The notes under the pieces: generated by a model
Told to the model about the DNA's origin: nothing
Databases searched by the model: none
The model's input: the letters and a program-made list of their open reading frames with translations, nothing else
Program-made: the position numbers and the translations under genes
Origin: Artemia franciscana
Taxonomy: Eukaryota > Arthropoda > Branchiopoda > Anostraca > Artemiidae
Assembly: GCF_032884065.1 (NCBI RefSeq)
Contig: NC_088881.1
Span: 740,001-804,000, forward strand
DNA length: 64,000 bases
Direction: 5' to 3'
Part shown: positions 35,381-46,540 of the stretch, piece by piece
How the letters are laid out: the number at the start of each line of letters is the position of its first letter
Numbering within the stretch: the first letter of the stretch is position 1

Positions 35381-37009
35381 ACCAATTACAAAAAAATTGC
35401 TTTCGTCCTATCCAAACCACGATCCACCACCGTTTCAAGGAGAGAGGCGTACACCCTTTGCCCCCCCCTCCCCTGGCCTGGATCCATCAATGCTTCTGAG
35501 GTCCCTTACTCAAAACATATCCAAACTTTTATTTTGAGAGATTAAAGGCTCCGGTATGTTACATAATATAAATTCCACAGGAAAACCCTTATGAAAACGA
35601 AACAATAGAAACTGATATTTAACTTGAGAACAAAATGAGAATAGTTGAACAAACAAGCTAGCTTAACAATAGAACTTGCCTCAGTTTGACACTCAACAAT
35701 TTGTTCTATAGCTTATTTCCGATTTCTTTAGGGAATGCCACATACACCTTTAAGTTTTTCTGGCCAAATAGTTTCACATTTTCAAATTCTCATGCTAAAC
35801 ATGGTATATACTGGTAAGAAGCTAATTTGAATAATTCTATAGAACAAATAAAAGAAGCACATGATACGTTTCCGGCTATTCTTTTAAAGAGATGTCAAGG
35901 ATTCTTAAAAAGTTTATTTATTTGCGTTTTAGCAAGGAGAATATTTTCGTATTATTTGGAATAAAACAACTCGTCAAATAGTCAATCAATAAATCAATTA
36001 ATCAGCGACTTTTTGAACAGATTTCTGTAATTAGGGAATAGGATACTGACTTTATTCAATTAAGTCCTTTAACACAGAAACGTCAAACTAGAAAATCTGA
36101 GAAGTTCTTTTTAATCGATTTGTCTTCTGAACAACTCATGTAAACTAGTGGGAGGAATATTTTTATTTAACCTCTTCTTAGTTTCTGAGTTTTGTCAAAG
36201 GCTAATAAGAGCCCGAAAAAAACAAGAGAAATTGCAAGAATTTCCTACTTTCATTTTTGCTTTCTAATGTAGTTGTTTGGATTCTATATCTACTTTTTGC
36301 ATTCCATTTTTTATTTTAAAATCCTAATTATAATGCCTTTAAAAACTATTTCTTTAGCTTTTGATTTCTGATTCAAATACATTTAGAGTTCAATCTTAAT
36401 TCTTTCCCTCATAATCCTAATTTAACTTTAATATACTCTAATTTAATTTTTGCTTTAGAACCAATTTTCTTATTTCACTGTCCATGTGGACTGAATAGTC
36501 CCAGGATGGAACCTCAAATTATGTCGATTTATATCATTTTTTTATTCATTTCAATCAATAGCACCTCAACTGGCTATAAAAGCCTTTTAAAAGAAGATTA
36601 GCTTTAGGGTATTAATGTTCTCGGTCTGGTCAGGAAATTTTTCCTCACCGCAGAGCTTGCTATTCCCTTTTCTTCTTTCTTTCGTCAATTTTTAAGTTGT
36701 TTGAATACTCGTTAGAATCTTGCATTGCTGCCACTGAAATTCACATGAATTTCACTTCAAAAATAATTCTCACATTTACAGAACAGTTTCTATACCAGTA
36801 TTATAAACAGTATTCTATAGTCCAGGACAGGTATCAATTAAATCCTTTAAGAAGAGTCTAGCCGTCATGGACTGAAAAAATAAGAAAAGTAAACATGGAT
36901 TATTTGTGATAAATATAGTGATAAATATGGATTATTTGTAGGGGAACGAAATAAAGAATTATAATTTTTTTTTGTTTTCTTTAATAGCGACAAAAAAGTC
37001 AAATCCTTT
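35381..37009. other. Intergenic, no gene seen
   Basis: AT-rich and apart from the recognised repeat families. No coding motif found. Confidence 0.5.
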
Positions 37010-37470
37010 TTTAATGGTTTTGCGTGGATCTAAACTCGTCAGAGAAATAAATAGAACTTGGAATTTCCGATCAAATAAACCTCCTCCTAAATTGTATGAC
37101 AACCCATTCATATTAACCTTATATGCCCCATGACACAACTTACAGCCCTTTCCCAAATCTTAGGGGACTGTGTCAACCTCAGAGAAATTGTTATATAAGA
37201 AATGGACTTCATTTAACAAAAGGGCTATCTCAAAATGTTGGCAAGATACATTTCGGGGGAAACGGCGTTAGGAGGGCTAGTTGCCTTCTGATAACTTTTG
37301 ACTCTTAAAAATAAAACTAAAAATTTCAAATCAAATGAGTCTCTATCAGCGTTGATATGACCAACCCATCGAAAATAACCTTATATGCCCCTAGGTCACA
37401 ATTTAAAACTCTGCCCCTAGATAGGTAGCATTGTCCAGCCCAGGAGCATTTTTATATTTCATTAAATAAA
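37010..37470 (+). repeat. Family D, copy 3
   Basis: Nearly two units: 'GGGGACTGTGTCAACC.CAGAG', 'GGGCTATCTCAAAATGTTG' and 'AAATGAGTCTCTATC' align with 29270-29560 in the same order. Confidence 0.75.
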
Positions 37471-37472
37471 AA

Positions 37473-38109
37473 AAAACTAATTTTTTTAGCTGAAAGTAAG
37501 AACGACATTAAAACTTAAAACGAACAGAAATTACTCCGTATATGAAATGGGTTGTCCCCTCCGCAATCCCTTGCTCTTTTACGCTAAGCTTTTATTTGTT
37601 TTAAAAAGTAGAATTGTGGCAAAGAGTCAAACTTTAGCGTAAAGAGCGAGGGATTGCGGAGGGGACAACCCAATTCATATATGGAGTAATTTCTGTTCGT
37701 TCTAAGTTTTAATGTCGCTCCTTACTTTCAGCTAAAAAAAATTAGTTTTTTTTTATTTAATTTCTGAACGTTTTTGAATTAATGCATGCTTGATTTTGGC
37801 TCTCCGCACATAAATTATTAAAATGAAATTTGTATGTTAATTCTTTTTTTGGCTAAATGGCTTTCTCTTGGTTTTGATCAGACGATTTTGAGTAATAAGG
37901 GGTGGAGAAGGAGGCCTAGTTGCCCTCCAATTTTTCGGTTACTTAAAAAGGCAACTAGAACTTTTAATTTTTAACGAACGTTTTTATTAGTAAAAAATAT
38001 ACGTACTTAAGAATTAACTTACGTAACAAACTTTCATAACCTGATATTTTTATTATGTATACAAGGGGGTTTGTACCCTCGTTAATACCTCGCTCTTTAC
38101 ACTAAATCG
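37473..38109. repeat. Family B foldback plus body, before gap
   Basis: Arms of about 115 bp (37473-37588 and 37632-37750) are near-perfect reverse complements around a ~45-bp core. The body 37750-38109 matches 15180-15550. The copy runs into the second N gap. Confidence 0.8.
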
Positions 38110-38209
38110 NNNNNNNNNNNNNNNNNNNNNNNNNNNNNNNNNNNNNNNNNNNNNNNNNNNNNNNNNNNNNNNNNNNNNNNNNNNNNNNNNNNNNNNNNNN
38201 NNNNNNNNN
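38110..38209. other. Assembly gap (100 N)
   Basis: Exactly 100 N. The gap lies between two family B foldbacks, where collapse is likely. Confidence 0.99.
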
Positions 38210-38477
38210 AATAAGTTTTTTGAAATGAAAGTAAGGAGCGACATTAAAACTTAAAACGAACAGAAATTACTCCGTATATGAAAGGGGCTTTTCCTCCTCG
38301 ACATCCCGATCCTTGCGCTAAAGTTTGATTCTTTGTCGCAACTACATTTTAAAACAATAAAAAACTTTAGCGTAAAGAGCGGGGCGTCGAGAAGGAAAAG
38401 CCCCTTTCATATACGGAGTAATTTCTGTTCGTTTAAGTTTTAATGTCGCTCCTTACTTTCATTTCAAAAAACTTGTT
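38210..38477. repeat. Family B foldback
   Basis: Arms 38210-38302 and 38386-38477 are about 92 bp long and differ at only two or three positions. The core has 'GCGCTAAAGTTTGATTCTTT' facing 'AACTTTAGCGTAAAGAGC'. Confidence 0.9.
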
Positions 38478-38486
38478 TTTTTATAT

Positions 38487-39320
38487 TTAATAACAAGACA
38501 AAGAGCCTGAGTCATAGCCAATATAGCAGCAGGGACTGACAGGACGAGAATATGTATTATTGCATAATAACTTTGTCACTAATTTTTTGTATCAACATTT
38601 TCATACCATCTTACTTTCAACAGATTTATTTGAACTTCATCCCTCACCAGATTTTAGATTAAATTTACGACCATTTCCACTGCCTACCACGACGCATAAT
38701 TGTTGAGGCTCCCTTTAAATTGAAGGTATTCTTTGGGTAGTACCTTTCTCTGTTTATCCAATCGCAAGTTTATCCAAGCAGCCTATTATGCGCCCCCGCC
38801 CAAAAAAAAAAAATCCTGAATCCACTATTTTCTCTCTGAAAATCCAATTTAAAATAACATATTATCTTAAATTTTTCCAAAAATATTTAACCTTTTAAAA
38901 ATTAATATGTATTGAGACAAAGAGCTGATGCATTGAGCACTTTGAACGGTTTATATTATAACCGGTTGTATTAAAATAAAGGCCAAACTTGTTACCACTT
39001 TAGACCATTTCCTCTACTATCTATGATGCATAATTGTCAAGGTTCCTTTTTGATTGCGGGTATTTCCTTGTTTATAAGTTTATCAAAGCACCTATTACGC
39101 GCCCCCCCCCAAAGAAAATCCTGGATCCACTATTTTTGCTCTGAAAATACAATTTGAAATAACAAATTTCAAAACATTAAAATGTCTAATAACGAGACAA
39201 AGTGCCTGAGTCATAGATCTCAGCAAAGAATGTCTAAACAGGTTTTTTCGAAGTGACCAAGAAAAAGCAAGGCTCTGACTGAGATTGTGTATTATTGCGT
39301 AATATCTTTGTCAATAGGAG
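38487..39320. repeat. Diverged direct repeats
   Basis: 'GACAAAG.GCCTGAGTCATAG' occurs at about 38495 and 39198. A 'GCCCCC..CC..AAATCCTG.ATCCACTATTT' block occurs at about 38790 and 39100. 'GTATTATTGC.TAATA' occurs at about 38555 and 39288. The order is conserved, which points to an old tandem duplication with rearrangement. Confidence 0.6.
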
Positions 39321-40539
39321 AAACATATGACCGAGTATTAGCTGAACTGATAGCTTTTGCTAAATTCGAAATACGTAGCGCTGTATAAGCAATACTATTC
39401 AAATTAATGACCTACTTGTTAAAAAAACAGAGACAATTTTAATTGTGAAAAAATCAAATTTCTAGGTGGTATAATAAAGTAGTTATAGTAGATTGAATGT
39501 CAAAAAGTGTGAAGAGTGAACAAAGTGACCGAGTACCGGTCGTCTTACCCTATTTATCATTTTTGATATATTTTATCGGCATTTGGTTGTATTGATGTTG
39601 GTTAATGTGTAAAAATTGTATTACTTTTTATTATTGTGTTTTACATGTATTTTAATTGCTATTTGATTCCCGTTTTTCAAAGCAGGCAGTTGCTGCAGGC
39701 AAATAGCCCCCCTCCATTAGCAAGTCAAGTGATACTGTTCTGGTTCAGTGAATTCAAAAATTCAACTGACTGAAGTGACACCTATTGGTCGACCTATGAC
39801 CTATGACCTATTGGTCGAACGCGTCAAACCCCAAACAACAACAACAACAACTACGAGAATAACGACATTTTTCCCATGTAAAATAGCCTATAGGCCTATT
39901 ATTGCTTTAATGCTATGTGAAGTTCTGACAAGGAAGAGGCTGGGGCTTCGGGCCTGTTTCTAATTTTACAGGCAAATACACCTTCAGCAATTATTTCAGG
40001 CCTGGGTAGCCTAATACAATTTGTGTGGCCAGAAGTTGTAAGATTGCAAATTGTGGTTGTTATTTGCCTTTTTTTAGTCATTCAATTCAAGATGCTTTAG
40101 ATATTTTTTATTGTGATAAATTGTCTTAATGCTCTGAAAAGGGGAAAAATATTTCAATTGCATAGGATAGAAGAATTTCAGTAGGCTAATCAATTTAAAG
40201 TCCTAAATTAGCCAGGGAAGTATTTTTCACTAAAAAATCACCACCTTCTTGAACTCCAATTATATAGCCCTGTTTTTGGCCCCCTTGAGCCAGTATCCAG
40301 TTCCTGATTGTCATTTACACTAAATTTCACTTTCTGTTACTCATTTCTTGTCAATATTACTAAGAAGTCGTAGTTAAGCACTAGAGAAGTCATTGTTTAA
40401 TAACATGTGCTTATGTATTTATAGCTTTTTGCTACTTATTCTTCTCTGGTTATATAATGCTTGATGTGGTATAAGCCAAGAGAAGGACCTGTAGACCTAT
40501 AGAAGAAACCTGTTAAAAAGAGATGATTCTTTGTAATTT
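39321..40539. other. Intergenic, no gene seen
   Basis: Includes a (CAA)n run near 39834-39850 and a small 'CCTATTGGTCGA..CCTATGA' repeat near 39780-39825. It has lower repeat density than its surroundings and may be single-copy or intronic sequence. Confidence 0.4.
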
Positions 40540-40788
40540 ACATAATAATTATAGCTAACACATTCTACATGCAGCCCTGCTCTACTTTAGCCCCAACCCT
40601 CCTAATATGGAAATCTAAAGCTGAAATTACATATTTTCTATTGATTCTGCCAATCTATCCCTCAACCCCAGTACCTCTTAATTGAAGCAACTGTGGCAAA
40701 ACAAGAACTGTAAAAACAAGTAAAAGGTGGCAGAAAACATTGGAAATATATAATTTGGGCTATATATTTGCAAATTAGGCGTGTTAGG
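40540..40788. repeat. Family E copy
   Basis: 'CTACATGCAGCCCTGCTCTA', 'CTCCTAATATGGAAAT' and the later complement 'TAATTTGGGCTATATATTTG' show the family E layout. The right arm stops where element F begins. Confidence 0.6.
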
Positions 40789-41309
40789 GGTAAATTTTTG
40801 TTGTTTATATTTTGACTTACAAATAAAGTGAATATACCACTTGATGCCTTTTTGTATGTTCTTTACAAATATAATAATTGCTTATATTGCTAGTTCAAGT
40901 TTAAGCACTTTTTGACCTTGCTTAACCTAACAAACTTTGACATTGAAAAACATGCATTATTTAGTCAAAAATGACCAAAAACACATACTTTAATTGAAAA
41001 TTTGGCATCAAAGAAGAAGAAAAACAGCATAATATTGTAAAATTTGTTAATCCAACTTAATTGTAGAAAATCAGTACTCATAGATTATACAACATTAAAA
41101 AATGGATTAATAATGACACAATAAGTTTGAGACCAATGTTTTAAGCTTTTTTATACTCAAAAACTATTTGGGTATATTTTGGTCATTTTCAAGAGCTCAA
41201 AAACTTGCAATTGAAGCACTTATTATGTTTGTAAAGAACATAAAAAAGGCATCAAGGGGTATGTTCACTTTATTTGTAAATCAAAAATATGAACAACAAA
41301 AAATTTACC
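40789..41309. mobile_element. Foldback element F (MITE-like)
   Basis: Terminal arms of about 95 bp: 40789-40885 starts GGTAAATTTTTGTTG, and 41211-41309 ends CAACAAAAAATTTACC. A few mismatches occur, and both arms contain 'CAAATAAAGTGAA' and 'ATGTTCTTTACAAA' or complements. The interior (~325 bp) has no ORF. I see no clear target duplication. Confidence 0.75.
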
Positions 41310-43276
41310 AATTATTAGTATAGCTGCATGATTTTCCCCTGGGTATGTAGGCTAAGTGGAAGGTCACTTATACCTGATCCTGTTCCTACTGTTTTTACTT
41401 GGTTGAAAAAAAAATCCAAAGAAAGTTCCCATTGAAAAGGAAAGAGACCAAAAGTGAGATTGAATTTGTCTTAGTTTGGAGGTTTGCCCCTTCAGTCTGT
41501 TTAAAGAAAACAGATTCATAATTGAAGCTTTGTTCATTTCAATCTTAGGGATGATCTACATTTGTTACACTTGATTAAATGGTTGTAACCATTTGTAACA
41601 CACTTTTATTTATTTGTCTTGATTGTTTTCTACATGATTTTTTAATCTTTAAATTGATATACATTTCTTACAAATTAATTAGTCATACCACAGTTCCATT
41701 TGCAAGTTTTGACCTACTTTGTAACCCTGGTCTCAAAATCGCATATAAGTTTATTGAAGCTAGGAAACATAGAACTCCTCTCTGTTTAAAAGAAAATGTA
41801 TAGACATAAGTAGGTTTTAATACACTAAAGTCTTAGGGCCATGGCAATTAAAACAAAACAATGAAGATTAACTTTAAAATGCTTGGCATTACATAAATAT
41901 AACATTCACAAAGAAAAACCATTCACAAAATTTTACTTTTGTGCTCAGTTGCCAACCTGAGCAATTGCCCTAAATTTTTAAACCTTGCAAAACATTCACC
42001 AGCCACCTCTTATGACCTACACTCTTGTCTGTACATCAACAATTCATTGAAAAGGAAGGAACATCTTACTGGCATTTCTTCCTTTGTGCTTATATTTAAT
42101 GGGTTTAAAAGAAAGCTTATATGGCTAAGTCAGAAGCCCAGTAAAGGACCAGGTGGTCCTTTAGCCAGGAAGTACAATAAGAAGCTAGGGGCCAGTCATC
42201 CTATGTTTGCTTACCCTTCCTGCTTAATGACCCCAGATTTCTCTAGGTAATCTTTTAAGGTTGGGCCAATTCTGGCTGAACTTACAGTCACATCACTGAC
42301 CTTTGTCCCAAACCAAATAAACTGGTAATGCCAGGAATTAAACCTCTGCCCTTTGGAAACAAGGATTCTCAACCTAGAGTGCCAGCTACTTAGGAAGGAA
42401 CACAAATGTCACCAGAGAACAAAAATTATTTGGAAAAAGAAAATATTGAACGAAAAAAAAAAACTCAAGTTGTAGTTGCTCCCATTTTTCACTGCTGTTC
42501 CATAAACAATATGTATTTTATTTAGACAAATAAATTTTAAGACAGGTATCAACAAAACTCCATCAGGGATCATATTTACTTAAGATACAATCAGCAATAT
42601 GAATGCTTAGTTTTGTGATATTCTAGTCTTGAAATAATAAAGAGAGAAATTATATGTTCTATTTGTTTTCCACCAGTCCATTTGAGAAAAATCATTTGGG
42701 ACAACAATATACCCACAGTTGGCTCAGAATCTCTAAAATACTTTAAACGGAAGGAATTTTAAAAACAATTATACTGATCAGCAAGAAGAATATTAACATA
42801 ACTCTCTAAACTTGGCACTTTTCAAGACAATTTTTAGCAAAGCAAATGCAAAACTTTAATGATGTCCTATGTCATCTAAAAAAAAACAACATTAAAATGT
42901 GTCAGATGTATTTTGATATAGGATGCCTCAAAGACTTTTAGTTGAATCTATGAAATGAAGGGCCAGGTATCCCTTTACATTTTATACAACATGTAAAAAG
43001 AAAAACAGTTCAAATTTTTTCACATAAGAAGAAGCTTGATGTAAAAAAAATAGATATATTTTTAACAGAAGGCAACTGACATCAATGAAATCAAATAAAA
43101 CAAAAATTCATGGAGAATAAATAATATAAGCCATATATATTTAACCTATAATGAGATGGCATAAAAGATTATTTCTAAAATTAGACAAAACCAGTGTTAT
43201 GGCTTAAAGTTCTGCTCAATCAACAGGAATTGCCTTTTCATGAACTAAGGCCAGAGAAAAAGAAACTGATAACCAA
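41310..43276. other. Intergenic or intronic, no gene assigned
   Basis: Repeat-poor compared with the rest, apart from the tRNA-like SINE. A 103-codon ORF (41939-42250) has no known motif and runs into the SINE. Confidence 0.4.
42220..42405 (-). repeat. Putative tRNA-derived SINE
   Basis: On the minus strand, 42405 downwards reads TAGCTGGCACTCTAGGTTGA, an A-box-like block. Then comes TCCTT-GTTTCCA-AAGGG, which can form an anticodon-type stem with a 7-nt loop. GAGGTTTAATTCCTGGC follows, a B-box-like block differing by about two bases from GGTTCRANNCC. The tRNA-like head is too degraded for a tRNA gene. The body and 3' end are not delimited. Confidence 0.4.
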
Positions 43277-45238
43277 ACAAGAGCTAAGAGCTCATATGGC
43301 ACTTGTGACGAGGTCGGAAGAGCCGAGAGCTCATATGGTACGAGGTCGGAAGAGCCAAGAGCTCATTTGGACGAGGTCGGAAGAGCCAAGAGCTCATTTG
43401 GCACTTGTGAGAAGGTCAGAACCTAAAGTTAAACTTTATAGCACAAGATCCTTCTAAATATCAAATTTCATTAAGATCTGGTCACCCTTTCGTAAGTTAC
43501 AAATACCTCAATTTTCAAAATTACCTCCCCCCTCCCAATTCCACCAAAGAGAGCAGATCCGGTCCAGTTATGTCAGTCACGTATCTTAGACAGGTTTCTA
43601 TTCTTCCCATCCAGTTTCATCCTGATCTCACCGCTTTAAGTATTTTCTAAGATTTCCGGTCCCCCCAACTGCCCCCCCCGAATTACGTTTGATCCGGTTG
43701 AGATTTAAAATAAGATATCAGAGTTACGAGGTCCTTCTAAATATGAAGTTTCATGAAGATCCGATCACTCCTTCGTAAGTTAAAAATACGTTATTTTTCT
43801 TATTTTTCAGAATTACCCCCCCCCCCCCCGCAATTGAACGGATCCGTTCCAATTATGTAAATTACGTATGCAAGACTTTTGCTTATTTTTCCAACCAAGT
43901 TTCATCCCAATCCTTCCAATCTAAGGGTTTCCCATCATTTTAGGTCTCCCCACCCCAAACTTCCCCCAATGTCACCAGATCCGGTCAGGATTTAAAATAA
44001 GAGCTTTGAGCCACGATACCCTTCTAAAAATCAAATTTCATGGAGATCCAATCACCCATTCGTAAGTTAAAAATACCTCATTTTTTCTAATTTTTCAGAA
44101 TTAACCCCCCCCCCCCCCCAACTACCCAAAAGAGAGCGGATCCGTTCCGTTTATGTCAATCATCTATCTAGGACTTGTGTTTATTTTTCCCACCATGTTT
44201 CATCCCGATCCCTCCACTCTAAGTGTTTTCCAAGTTTTAGGTTTCCCCCTCCCAACTCCCCGCCCCCATCACCAGATCCGGTCGGGATTTAAAATAAGAG
44301 CTCTAAGACACGATATCCTTCTAAACATCAAATTTCATTGAGATCCGATCACCCGTTCGTAAGTTGAAAATACCTCATTTTTCTAATTTTTAAGACTTAC
44401 TCCCCCCCTCCCAACTACCCCAAAGAGAGCAAATAAGTTCCGATTATGTCAATCATGTATCTGGGACTTGCGCTTATTTTTCCCATCAAGTTTCATCCCG
44501 ATCCCTCTACTCTAAGTGTTTTCCAAGATTTTAGGTTTCCCCCCTCCAACTCCCCCCAATGTCATCAGACCCAGTCGGGATTTAAAATAAGAGCTCTGAG
44601 ACACAATAACATTCCAAACATCAAATTTCATTAAGATCCAATCACCCGCTCATAAGTTAAAAATACTTCATTTTTTCTATTTTTCCGAATTAACCGGCCC
44701 CTTCTCCCCCCCCCCCAGATGGTCAAATCGGGAAAACGACTATTTCTAATTTAATCTGGTCCGGTCCCTGATACGCTTGCCAAATTTCATCGTCCTAGCT
44801 TACCTGGAAGTGCCTAAAGTAGCAAAACCGGGACTTTAGGTTTTCCCCCTCCAACTCCCCCCAATGTCATCAGATCCGGTCGGGATTAAAAATAAGAGCT
44901 CTAAGACACAATATCATTCCAAACATCAAATTTCATTAAGATCCAAATACCCGCTGATAAGTTAAAAATACTTCATTTTTTCTATTTTTTGCAAATTAAC
45001 CGGGCCCCCACTCCCCCCCCCAGATGGTCAAATCGGGAAAACGACTATTTCTAATTTAATCTGGTCCGGTCCCTGATACGCTTGCCAAATTTCATCGTCC
45101 TAGCTTACCTGGAAGTGCCTAAAGTAGCAAAACCGGGACCGACAGACAGACCGACAGACAGACCGACAGACCGACAGACAGACCGACAGAATTGGCGACT
45201 GCTATATGTCACTTGGTTAATACCAAGTGCCATAAAAA
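43277..45238 (+). mobile_element. Family A (Helentron/DINE-like) element, copy 3
   Basis: Left end ACAAGAGCTAAGAGC; TATGGCACTTG at 43295-43305; right hairpin 45210-45229; CAAGTGCCATA at 45224-45234. The 5' block 'GAGGTCGGAAGAGCC.AGAGCTCAT' is repeated three times. The interior has about six 280-300-bp units ('GTAAGTTAAAAATAC' near 43775, 44060, 44360, 44655, 44957). The 3' tail occurs twice, broken off at about 44836 and complete at 45010-45238. The final GACAGACC repeat is longer than in other copies. Confidence 0.8.
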
Positions 45239-45430
45239 TAAGCCACCCAAAAATTTCAGGACCCTCAAGAGGGAAAAGAAGTAGAAGTAGGTACTTCAAG
45301 ATACCGTCCTGGGACATACTTTAGCCTGTAGACACATCCCTGAAAGTTTCATTTTCCTAGCCTAACCTCTTTCAAAGATAGCCAAAAGTAGCTAAAGTAA
45401 AATTTTACCCCTAGTTTACTTCAAAAATTA
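45239..45430 (-). repeat. Family G fragment
   Basis: Reverse complement of 24950-25080: 'ATACTTTAGCCTGTAGA', 'TGAAAGTTTCATTTTCCTA' and 'GCCTAACCTCTTTC'. It directly follows family A copy 3. Confidence 0.7.
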
Positions 45431-46343
45431 AGTTTAAATAGCAATCTCAACAAATATAGACTATAGGCCTATAAAAGGCTAAAGGTATTGGCCTAATCAT
45501 TCTAAAAAAATTTCAACTAAAATTATAGGATGGTTTAGAAACTAGGCCTGTTTGATATAGTAATATTTGAATAACTCACCAATGTGATAGCTGCCTTCCT
45601 AAGAACCAACCTTTTTAATAACAAAAAAAACTTTTCTTCTGACTCCTTATGAAGCTTAGCCTATGCAAGATGGGCCTAGAACACCAAAAACCCTTTAGAT
45701 CCTAAGGAATAAGTATAAGATTACTTACAGGTCACTAAAAAGCTAAGATTATTTCCACTATTTACAGTTTCCTTGTCTTTGATTTCACGTGATTACAGGG
45801 TTGCCTAAACTTTTTGGAACTAAAGTGTCAAATTCAGCAAAAAAGGGACACTTTTAGTGTCCTCCTAGAAAATTAGCCATTATACTTTAAAAGTTGACAA
45901 AAAAAGGCTTTAAATGGTTTTCTCGCAACTCCAGAGCCAGATTTGCGTTCTTCTTTTTCAAGTAAAAGCAAAGCGGTTCTTCAAATAAGTAAAGTCCCAT
46001 TTAAAACCTCAAATTGCCTTATACGCCAAGAAGAGAAAGAATTTAGTACAATTTATCTGGTTCTCTCGAACCTTCGGTTGTAATAGTTATTCTTCTTCCG
46101 AAAACTCAGTAAAGCCCGACAGTTTTCGTTTTCATTGTCTTTGGAAAAAAAATTAGAAAGTGCAGTCTTATTTCAGGAGCTGCAGAAAATTTTGAGTAAT
46201 TTGTGTTGCGTTTGCGGTTTTACAGTAACGTAAAGAAATGTTTAAGTACAACTAAGATGAATGACAAATTGTGTTGTTTAGTTTATGTGTTTTCAGCCAA
46301 AATGTCTACTCTGTATGGCGATAAAACAAAAACGGCGATAAAA

Positions 46344-46404
46344 CCTGTCTTCACTATGAGCCGCCCCAGCCGTCTCGGCCGAAAAACGCCATAACGAAGA
46401 CAGG
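46344..46404. repeat. GC-rich hairpin
   Basis: CCTGTCTTC at 46344-46352 pairs with GAAGACAGG at 46396-46404. The inner bases also pair partly (CTATG..CC with GGCGTTAT-type complement, and CGGCCG). It is markedly GC-rich in an AT-rich setting and lies inside the hAT element just before the CR1-like insertion. Confidence 0.7.
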
Positions 46405-46540
46405 GCTTAAAATATTTGTGCCAGCAGACCACAGATACGATGTCTGTCGCTGCCGACACGGCTTAATTGCCCTCGCTCCCTCTTTTCCTTCAGTAGCATA
46501 TCAGATCTTCTACAAAATTTTGTCTACCATTTCCCACAGC

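Noticed and set aside
44153-44634. Recurrent ORFs with FHPDPSTLSVFQ (also 19111-19665 and on related units)
   Set aside because: They come from the family A tandem unit. They appear with different stops in each unit and have no start-to-stop conservation, so they are repeat translations rather than a gene family.
45082-45324. ORFs with (TDRPTDRQ)n or SVGLSVG repeats
   Set aside because: Translations of the GACA/GACC run at the family A 3' end, on both strands.
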